DNA of 22,876 nt, from positions 1 to 22,876 of the IMG/VR virus record IMGVR_UViG_3300021960_000549; one strand, given 5' to 3'. Made by a program: the position numbers and the translations under genes. Below are positions 5,848-10,705 of the stretch, in pieces (position 1 is the first letter of the stretch; each line of letters starts with the position of its first letter). Below the pieces are notes generated by a model that did no database searches, had not been told where the DNA came from, and saw nothing but the letters and a program-made list of their open reading frames with translations. Origin of the DNA: a virus.

Positions 5848-6428
5848 AACTACACGCGGCATTAGCCGACGTCAGACGCGCCGCATCTGTCGGCAAGTCT
5901 GGCAAGAACCCGATGTTCAAAAGCGAATACTCGACATTAGGCGACGTTTTAACCGCGCTAGACATATTGCCAGAATACGGGCTGTCATTCGCGCAGTATT
6001 TTCAAGATGGCGCGCTAGTGACTACAGTAGTGCATTTAGAAACCGGCGAAAAGATTAGCAGCTTTTTGCAAATTAGCCCCGAAAAAGATACACCGCAGTC
6101 ATTTATTAGCTGCGTTACATATTACCGGCGGGCAAGTTTGATGACGATGTTCGGATTGAATGCAAGTGATGATGATGGTAATCTAGCCTCTGGCTCTGGC
6201 GCGGTTCCCTCCCGTCCGCAGCCTCAGCCAAAGAGGCCAGTCGCTGCATCCACTCCGGCGGCTGGCCTCGCCTCCAATGATATTTTAGCAGAAAAATTAG
6301 ATGCCTGTAAAAGCGTTCGTGATGTCAACGCGCTTTATACAACGCTGTATGGGGCAGGCGGCATAAAATGCCCCGATGATCAATTGCAAATGTTTAAACA
6401 ACGGAAGGAAGAACTGCAAAATGACTGA
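5835..6428 (+). CDS. erf: ERF-family single-strand annealing recombinase
   Basis: The 197-residue protein has the ERF core: an N-terminal 'LHAALADVRRAA', then 'YSTLGDVLTAL' and the diagnostic 'SCVTYYRRASLMTMFGL' followed by 'SDDDGN' at about residues 93-115, equivalent to the family's TYxRRYxLxxxxGL...DDDG. A proline- and alanine-rich linker (about 120-147) leads to a C-terminal helical domain (147-195) of unknown partner specificity. ERF proteins anneal complementary single strands during phage recombination and genome circularisation. Its gene overlaps the upstream nuclease by 13 bases and the downstream small gene by 8, so the products are probably made together. Confidence 0.85.
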   Translation: MENIKLHAALADVRRAASVGKSGKNPMFKSEYSTLGDVLTALDILPEYGLSFAQYFQDGALVTTVVHLETGEKISSFLQISPEKDTPQSFISCVTYYRRASLMTMFGLNASDDDGNLASGSGAVPSRPQPQPKRPVAASTPAAGLASNDILAEKLDACKSVRDVNALYTTLYGAGGIKCPDDQLQMFKQRKEELQND

Positions 6429-6675
6429 TCAGTATGATGACACTAATCGCGGTGCGATTTTCAAAAATGACAATAAAACCGCAGACAATCAGCCAGATTA
6501 TACCGGCAAGATCAATGTCGATGGTGTCGAGAAACGCATTGCGCTATGGGTTAGGGAAAGTCAAAAAGGCACAAAATATATGTCCGCTGCAATTAGCGAC
6601 CCGATGCCACCGAAGGAACAGGATGCACCAAGGGCAGAACAGATGCAGCCTTTAGCCGATGCGATCCCGTTCTAA
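6421..6675 (+). CDS. small phage protein, DUF736/ssDNA-binding-like
   Basis: The 84-residue protein begins MTDQYDDTNRGAIFKND and continues 'PDYTGKINVDGVEKRIALWV', then 'KGTKYMSAAISD'. This pattern (NRGxxFKND, PDYxGxI, W, KGxKYxS) is widespread in phage recombination and replication operons and looks like a small beta-barrel, roughly like DUF736 proteins or OB-type single-strand binding proteins. The role is inferred from location beside ERF. The ATG at 6421 overlaps the ERF stop by 8 bases and has GGAAGGAAG upstream; the longer reading from 6376 is not needed. Confidence 0.55.
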   Translation: MTDQYDDTNRGAIFKNDNKTADNQPDYTGKINVDGVEKRIALWVRESQKGTKYMSAAISDPMPPKEQDAPRAEQMQPLADAIPF

Positions 6676-6880
6676 AAAGAAAATAACCTATGCACCGGCC
6701 TCAAATGCACAGGGTCGGTGCGTATGGTGCGACAAGACACTGCGCTTTAGCGACCCAGACTGGGTTGTTGATGGCGACAAACAAATTCTGCATCTGGGAT
6801 GCTTTAGGGAAAGATTGGACATAATCAATGCAAATAGAAAAGAACGTGCCAGTGCCGCCAGCCGGTCGCAGCAAGATTGA
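6659..6880 (+). CDS. small CxxC-HxxC putative zinc-finger protein
   Basis: The 73-residue basic protein has CVWC (C21, C24) and HLGC (H45, C48), a CxxC...HxxC set expected to bind one zinc ion in a short treble-clef-like unit. The ends are rich in Lys, Arg and Ser, suggesting nucleic acid contact. It overlaps the genes on both sides (17 and 53 bases). The ribosome binding site before its ATG is weak, so translation may depend on coupling. The function is unknown; the context suggests a replication or recombination accessory role. Confidence 0.6.
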   Translation: MRSRSKKKITYAPASNAQGRCVWCDKTLRFSDPDWVVDGDKQILHLGCFRERLDIINANRKERASAASRSQQD

Positions 6881-7028
6881 AATTATCAACGATATGGAAA
6901 TCGGCGACAGCGTGCTTTGCGATACCTATGAAAAGGCAATGTCGCTGCGTGATGCGCTGCGGTATCGTGGCCTAAAATATACTACCCGCAAAATGGATGA
7001 CGGGTGGCGGGTTTGGCGGCTGGAATAG
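6828..7028 (+). CDS. small phage protein of the MQIEKxVPxP...RVWRL type
   Basis: The 66-residue protein begins MQIEKNVPVPPAGRS, has 'MEIGDSVLCDTYEKA' and ends 'YTTRKMDDGWRVWRLE'. I recognise the overall pattern (EKxxPxP, M-x-x-GDS, TRKxxxGxRVWR) from small proteins common in marine phages, possibly the DUF7303 group; no function is established. It overlaps the preceding gene by 53 bases, and its stop codon lies in the loop of the operon's terminator hairpin. Confidence 0.6.
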   Translation: MQIEKNVPVPPAGRSKIEIINDMEIGDSVLCDTYEKAMSLRDALRYRGLKYTTRKMDDGWRVWRLE

Positions 7029-7043
7029 CCGCCTTACTTTTTG
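7015..7043 (+). terminator. Rho-independent terminator of the recombination operon
   Basis: GGCGGC (7015-7020), a 7-base loop containing the stop codon of the last plus-strand gene, and GCCGCC (7028-7033) form a perfect 6-base-pair stem. It is followed by TTACTTTTTG, a reasonable though interrupted T tract. The convergent minus-strand holin gene ends at 7034. There is no T tract on the other strand, so it should work only for plus-strand transcription. Confidence 0.6.
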
Positions 7044-7417
7044 CCAAAAAACTTAGTGGCTGACCGCACGCCAAAACTGGCTGCAACAATAACGCCTAAC
7101 GTGACTTGATACCATTCCGGCATAGTTTCCAGCGCAGCAAAACCTTCAGCGACTACATTTCTGCCCCAATCGCCGCAAAAGGCTAATATTAGCGGAATGC
7201 TAAAAAGACAGGTCAGCCATTCATCTTTCCAGCTAGATACGCTGGCATCAGCCATCTTTAAATCCCAGTCAATTTCGCCAGTCGCCTTTTTTTGCATCAC
7301 AATGGCTTCAGCTTGTGCCTTTGCTACCTTTACCCCTGTCTCAGCTTTAGCGGTCTCCACGCGGCCTTCTAGCCACGTTGACGCTAGGTTTGCAATCGGT
7401 GTTAAAAACTGGATCAT
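7034..7417 (-). CDS. holin, GTA-type 3-TM family
   Basis: The 127-residue protein matches the 3-TM holin family first named from gene transfer agents (PF11351 type): an N-terminal 'MIQFLTPIANLASTWLEGRVE', an Ala- and Lys-rich helix with repeated 'KAQAEA', the hallmark 'SWKDEW', a hydrophobic segment (LTCLFSIPLILAFCG), and a C-terminal 'WYQVTLGVIVAASFGVRS'. Holins permeabilise the inner membrane to release the endolysin. The ATG at 7417 is chosen: it overlaps the upstream stop as ATGA and has AAAGGG before it; the longer frame to 7456 lies inside the neighbouring gene. It is the last gene of the long minus-strand late cluster. Confidence 0.8.
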   Translation of the reverse strand: MIQFLTPIANLASTWLEGRVETAKAETGVKVAKAQAEAIVMQKKATGEIDWDLKMADASVSSWKDEWLTCLFSIPLILAFCGDWGRNVVAEGFAALETMPEWYQVTLGVIVAASFGVRSATKFFGKK

Positions 7418-7617
7418 TTGCTTTGCCCTTTGCTGTTTACATATAGGCCAAACCACGCTGCCCCTGCGCCAACGATCACGGAAACAAATCCGGCCTGTGC
7501 ATTATTCGGTGACGGCAATGCCATAAACCAAGCACAAGTCTGATAAAAGACTACCATATAACTTAATATCAACAAACGCGGCACAATGCGCCAAGCGTCA
7601 AGGCGTTCCGGTGTCAT
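7414..7617 (-). CDS. 67-aa two-TM membrane protein (holin or antiholin candidate)
   Basis: A basic N-terminus (TPERLDAWRIVPR) leads into a first hydrophobic helix (LLILSYMVVFYQTCAWFMAL), a short polar loop 'PSPNNAQAG', a second helix (FVSVIVGAGAAWFGLYV) and a polar tail. This topology and the coupled position between endolysin and holin fit an accessory holin or antiholin. I know similar small proteins from marine phage lysis regions, without an assigned function. It overlaps both neighbours by four bases (ATGA). Confidence 0.65.
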   Translation of the reverse strand: MTPERLDAWRIVPRLLILSYMVVFYQTCAWFMALPSPNNAQAGFVSVIVGAGAAWFGLYVNSKGQSK

Positions 7618-8060
7618 TCTGCCAAAGCCCTCATCCGATCAATAAGTCTGCCAGCGCGGTTAGGCACTTGCCTTGCCCATTTGCTATCTGCCATCTGGGT
7701 TGCCGCCTCATCATAGTCATAATTAGCTATAGCTGCACGCAGTTTCAGGAAACGACCCAACCGGCTGCGGCCTAGATTAAACGCCATATTGGCTAATATT
7801 AGCTGGCACTCATCCGGCAAATCATCCCAGTTTTCAAACAGCGACCGGCAATCTTCGACAGTGACTGCAATATCGAGCGCAAATAGCTGCCGACAGCGTT
7901 CCGGCGTGATTTGCGTGCCGACAGGTTTGCCGTGTTCCGCATCAGCTTCGCGGATCAAATGCCCGATACCAACGGTAGGCAGACCGTGTATGTCCAAATA
8001 AATATCTAGCCGCACGCCCTCATCGCTGGCTATTTCTTCCCGCAACTGATCCATATTCAT
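7614..8060 (-). CDS. endolysin, T4-lysozyme-like (GH24)
   Basis: The 148-residue protein is a phage lysozyme cleaving the MurNAc-GlcNAc bond of peptidoglycan. The catalytic triad is complete and spaced as in T4 lysozyme: E14 in 'SDEGVRLD', D23 in 'YLDIHG' and T29 in 'PTVGIGH', nine and six residues apart. The family helices 'LANMAFNLG' and 'KWARQVPNRAGRL' follow. No signal peptide or SAR anchor is visible, so it should need a holin, and holin candidates flank it. The start at 8060 has GGAG upstream and overlaps the preceding stop as ATGA; a second ATG two codons later is less well placed. Confidence 0.9.
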   Translation of the reverse strand: MNMDQLREEIASDEGVRLDIYLDIHGLPTVGIGHLIREADAEHGKPVGTQITPERCRQLFALDIAVTVEDCRSLFENWDDLPDECQLILANMAFNLGRSRLGRFLKLRAAIANYDYDEAATQMADSKWARQVPNRAGRLIDRMRALAE

Positions 8061-8482
8061 CGTCTCATCTCCAAAACAACAGCCACCGCTTTATCCCAGC
8101 TTTCACGTTCCGCATCTTCTGTAAAGCGCGTTGGCGACACCCGCATACTATATTGCCGTACTGCCGTAATCGGCAAGAACAAGCACCGTCTGGCATTGGG
8201 TGAAACAAGGCACAAAACATCATAATCTTCTTTCGTTGGCAAATGTTTCGCTTTACAGCCGTGACCAAGTTGGAAATGGTGACGCGCAGATCGACCATCG
8301 CGATTAGATAAAAGGCTAGCAGTCTTAATCTGACAGCGTAAAAACGTCTGATCAAGGAACGCCAGCGCATCAATTCGATCCATTGGGCAATGCGTCGCTT
8401 TCCAGCCCATAGACAATATTGCAGACAGAGCAATATATTCCCCCATCAACCCCGTTGCGGTTGCGCTATTTAACAATTGCAC
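8057..8482 (-). CDS. PD-(D/E)XK endonuclease in the lysis cluster
   Basis: The 141-residue protein has 'TGLMGEYIALSAILSMGW' with E15, 'RIDALAFLD' with D38, and 'LRCQIKTA' with Q51-x-K53. This is the arrangement of the PD-(D/E)XK endonuclease family that includes I-Ssp6803I-like homing enzymes, where Q replaces the usual acid. The C-terminal part (YDVLCLVSPNARRCLFLP) is the usual beta-strand continuation. The start is taken as GTG at 8482, keeping the complete first helix and overlapping the upstream gene by 17 bases; an ATG at 8446 is possible. A nuclease between endolysin and structural genes may be a free-standing homing-type or DNA-processing enzyme. No intron is apparent nearby. Confidence 0.6.
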   Translation of the reverse strand: MQLLNSATATGLMGEYIALSAILSMGWKATHCPMDRIDALAFLDQTFLRCQIKTASLLSNRDGRSARHHFQLGHGCKAKHLPTKEDYDVLCLVSPNARRCLFLPITAVRQYSMRVSPTRFTEDAERESWDKAVAVVLEMRR

Positions 8483-8963
8483 TAGCCGTTGCTGTTAAAA
8501 CCCCGATAAACAGCCCAATGATAACCACAACCAGCCCGACAGCAATAGCCCCTATTTTAAAATTTTCAAGCATCTCTTGCTGCCGCAGCAATTCCGCTTT
8601 TCTAGCCCTAGCACGCGCCTCTTTGGCCTCTTGGATGCGTTTGGCACGTTCTGCCAGTATCGACGCCCAAGTGCCGTGACCGAAGCGGAAATCGACCATT
8701 CGCGCCACCTCTGCGATTTGCTCCGCAGCCAGCTTTGCGTCAATCATTTCCTTTGCGACAGATTGCACGCCAAATTGGTCAGCTATGCCCAGACCCGTCT
8801 TTTTGTTGCTGGCCTCTTGCACCTGCTTTTGGCCGGTAAACAGCGCATCAATCTGACCGGCGATCTCGCCAATATCTTTGGCGGTGGAAATGTTACTTTT
8901 TATGAAATCTACGCTACTTTTGACAAGTGCGATCCCAGCAAGGGCGGTGCTGATTGGTTCCAT
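8466..8963 (-). CDS. coiled-coil protein with C-terminal TM anchor
   Basis: The 165-residue protein starts MEPISTALAGIALVKSSVDF, a mildly hydrophobic helix. A long Ala-, Glu-, Lys- and Arg-rich helix follows (about residues 100-135, likely coiled coil). It ends with a strong membrane segment at about 137-158 (GAIAVGLVVVIIGLFIGVLTA) and a very short tail. This is a tail-anchored topology, unlike an inner-membrane spanin, which anchors at its N-terminus. I have seen similar 'MExIxTALAGxALVKSxVxFIK' proteins in marine phages, without an established role. The ATG at 8963 is preferred over a GTG at 9002 because the family-like N-terminus begins there. Confidence 0.6.
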   Translation of the reverse strand: MEPISTALAGIALVKSSVDFIKSNISTAKDIGEIAGQIDALFTGQKQVQEASNKKTGLGIADQFGVQSVAKEMIDAKLAAEQIAEVARMVDFRFGHGTWASILAERAKRIQEAKEARARARKAELLRQQEMLENFKIGAIAVGLVVVIIGLFIGVLTATASAIVK

Positions 8964-9160
8964 TGGGATAGCATACCTTCCGCAAGTTGCTGACACCGCC
9001 ACTTCATCGGCATCAAGTTTGCAATGCTCCCAATATCGCGTGACATTTCAAAGGCACGTTTGCGGCAATCTTCCCGCGTTTCGCTGTAAATGTATGAATG
9101 AAACTCGACACATTCGGTTGGTGCGCCGATAACGCAAGCTAGAACAATCGCCTTAAACAC
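8909..9160 (-). CDS. small cysteine-containing, possibly exported protein
   Basis: The 83-residue protein has a short hydrophobic N-terminus (MFKAIVLACVIG) and four cysteines (C9, C17, C32, C56), with an acidic, helical middle 'ETREDCRKRAFEM'. The pattern resembles small marine-phage proteins starting 'MFKAxVLACVxGxPxxC' that recur next to lysis genes. The hydrophobic stretch is short for a signal peptide, so export is uncertain. It begins with GTG at 9160, overlapping the upstream small gene by 8 bases, and overlaps the downstream coiled-coil gene by 55. Confidence 0.55.
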   Translation of the reverse strand: MFKAIVLACVIGAPTECVEFHSYIYSETREDCRKRAFEMSRDIGSIANLMPMKWRCQQLAEGMLSQWNQSAPPLLGSHLSKVA

Positions 9161-9317
9161 GACCAGTTAAGCGTTTAATGGTGTCTGTTTCCCATATACG
9201 GATCAGAACCCAAACGCCAGTAAACAAGGCCACGATGTCGGGCATCATTCCGACCCAAGCAGCAAACGTGCCTGTTCCGGCTGCAACATCAATGATAACC
9301 TTGTTTTCTTCGCTCAT
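9153..9317 (-). CDS. 54-residue small membrane protein, holin-like
   Basis: This short gene runs from the ATG at 9317 to TAA at 9153. An acidic start (MSEENKVIIDVAAG) is followed by a hydrophobic stretch 'TFAAWVGMMPDIVALFTGVWVLI', with a proline near the middle, and a basic tail 'KRLTGR'. The layout (soluble N-terminus, one TM or a hairpin broken by MPD, positive C-terminus) is common in small phage holins or holin partners. The start overlaps the upstream stop as TAATG with AAGGCGG before it, and the stop overlaps the next GTG start. It is the only gene that fits between its neighbours. Confidence 0.6.
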   Translation of the reverse strand: MSEENKVIIDVAAGTGTFAAWVGMMPDIVALFTGVWVLIRIWETDTIKRLTGRV

Positions 9318-9610
9318 TATTCGCCGCCTTCAGCCGGAGTTTCTTCAGCCGGAGCCATCTCAGCAGCTTGTGCCGCCAGATGTGCCGCATAAGCATCCTT
9401 AACAGCCTGTGTATGTACCGCTGCACAGATAGCTTGCACCTCTGCGCTTTCGCCAGTGATGTCAGCGTCAGGTGCTACAACGTGCCGTGAAAAGCTACGG
9501 CTAATCTCAACACCATCACGCTTGATGACCGTTGCTGTGCGTACTTGAACGTGCTTGTAGTCGCCTACGATTTCGATTTTGTCTTGTACTGTTTCTTCTG
9601 TGAGTGCCAT
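9317..9610 (-). CDS. small phage protein following the tail fibre, 97 aa
   Basis: The 97-residue protein begins MALTEETVQDKIEIVGDYKHVQVRTATVIKRDGVEISRSF and has 'RHVVAPDADITGE'. This pattern recurs in phages directly after tail fibre genes but has no assigned function that I know. The C-terminus is an alanine-rich helix ending in a short PAEE/PAEG repeat encoded by an imperfect direct DNA repeat (near 9330-9355). AAAGGAG precedes the ATG. It may be a fibre-associated chaperone or a virion protein, judged only from position. Confidence 0.6.
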   Translation of the reverse strand: MALTEETVQDKIEIVGDYKHVQVRTATVIKRDGVEISRSFSRHVVAPDADITGESAEVQAICAAVHTQAVKDAYAAHLAAQAAEMAPAEETPAEGGE

Positions 9611-9637
9611 TTTTATCTCCTTTGGCTGGACTGTCCG

Positions 9638-9656
9638 ACCTGATGTCCAATCAGGT
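9638..9656. other. perfect 7-bp hairpin after the tail fibre gene
   Basis: ACCTGAT, a 5-base loop, and ATCAGGT form a perfect hairpin just after the double stop codon of the tail fibre gene. No T tract follows on the minus strand, so it is not a standard terminator. It could protect the 3' end of a processed transcript or attenuate entry into the lysis region. Confidence 0.5.
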
Positions 9657-9658
9657 TA

Positions 9659-10705
9659 TTATGTTCTGTAACTAATTGAAAAACCGTATCCATAAGTTTG
9701 TCCATTAGTCGCTGCGCTACTATTTGCATAGTTCCAAAACCCAGTTGTAGATTGCGAGCCAATAGTTAGATTTCCACTTAAAGTTACACCAGTTGAATAC
9801 CATTCTCTAAAAGTTATGCCCGAATAATTTATCGCAGCTACAGTAAAGGGCAGACCCGATACGCTACCAAAAACAGTTCCAGACTGCACAAATTGAACTT
9901 GGCATTGAATATTTACAAGGTTTCCAATTTTGGTGTATATACCAGTTTGAACAGCGTGCGAACTAGCGGTGCTGACGGTTGGCGTCCAAGTCCCCTCCTC
10001 ATAGTCATCCAGATGATTAGCCGCAGCAGTGCCGCCCAAGTAGACACCGCCGGAGAGGTAGAGGTCTTTGAAACGGTTAACAGAACGACCTAAATCTAAA
10101 GCATTGTCTGTTGACGGACCTAAACGAGTGCTGTTCCACTCAACATAATTTGTACCACTATAAGCTAAATTACCATTACCACTCTGACTGTTGATTGTTA
10201 AAGCAGCACCACCACGACTATTAATCGACCCCACAGAGACACCGTCTCTGCTAATACGCAAAACCTCACCATCGCTGCTTAAGCGGTTTAAATACATAGC
10301 AGGTGCGCCAGACTTAGCCACCTGTATATTAGCCGCCGCAGCAAGCATTACGCCTTCATTGCCACCAGAGCCATTGTTGAATAGGGAATTATCAGTAGTC
10401 CCCACCAATAAGTTTCCACTTGCATCCAGCGTCATCGCAGTGCTTGTGGCGTTATCGTCAATGCCTGTTGATGAAAAAGCACCCGTAGATGGATCAGTTT
10501 TTATAGTGGTTATCCAAGCAGTATTGCCGCTGTTTCTAACTTTCCAAGACCCGTCTGTGGTGTCAAACCAAAGCTGATAGGGATATGGCGTTGTCGGCGC
10601 AGATGACCCCGCGCTCATCGTTGCCGCAGCTTGCAGCGCATCGTTCAAATCTGACCGAAAACTAGGAAAAGTTTGGTTGGCAATGTTAAAATCGTGCTGT
10701 GACAT
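9659..10705 (-). CDS. tail fibre / receptor-binding protein
   Basis: The 348-residue protein has an N-terminal module 'MSQHDFNIANQTFPSFRSDL' followed by 'PTTPYPYQLWFDTTDGSWKV', a pattern typical of phage tail fibre attachment domains. The middle is a Gly-, Ser-, Asn-rich beta region with 'LDASGNLLVGTT' and 'NRFKDLYLSGGVYLGG', repeats familiar from trimeric fibres. A C-terminal module begins 'LDDYEEGTWTPTV' and runs through 'YTKIGNLVNIQCQV', also frequent in marine phage fibres. Its start is immediately next to the stop of the J-like gene, with GGGG as ribosome binding site, and it ends with two stops in a row. Host recognition is the likely role. Confidence 0.75.
   Translation of the reverse strand: MSQHDFNIANQTFPSFRSDLNDALQAAATMSAGSSAPTTPYPYQLWFDTTDGSWKVRNSGNTAWITTIKTDPSTGAFSSTGIDDNATSTAMTLDASGNLLVGTTDNSLFNNGSGGNEGVMLAAAANIQVAKSGAPAMYLNRLSSDGEVLRISRDGVSVGSINSRGGAALTINSQSGNGNLAYSGTNYVEWNSTRLGPSTDNALDLGRSVNRFKDLYLSGGVYLGGTAAANHLDDYEEGTWTPTVSTASSHAVQTGIYTKIGNLVNIQCQVQFVQSGTVFGSVSGLPFTVAAINYSGITFREWYSTGVTLSGNLTIGSQSTTGFWNYANSSAATNGQTYGYGFSISYRT

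Noticed and set aside
52-7028. Possible integrase, attachment site or lysogeny repressor
   Set aside because: No tyrosine or serine recombinase motif and no small repressor gene was found. The helix-turn-helix protein at 2660 looks like a replication initiator.
8065-8433. 122-codon frame on the minus strand within the QxK nuclease gene
   Set aside because: It is a shifted reading of the nuclease gene, with Arg- and Leu-rich composition and no motif; the nuclease frame has the complete catalytic pattern.
8577-8993. 138-codon open frame on the plus strand
   Set aside because: It lies opposite the coiled-coil protein gene and has no ribosome binding site or domain.
9330-9355. Short direct repeat TTCAGCCGGAG
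   Set aside because: Two copies only, encoding the PAE-rich end of the 97-aa protein; it is explained by a low-complexity tail and not by a CRISPR or origin repeat.
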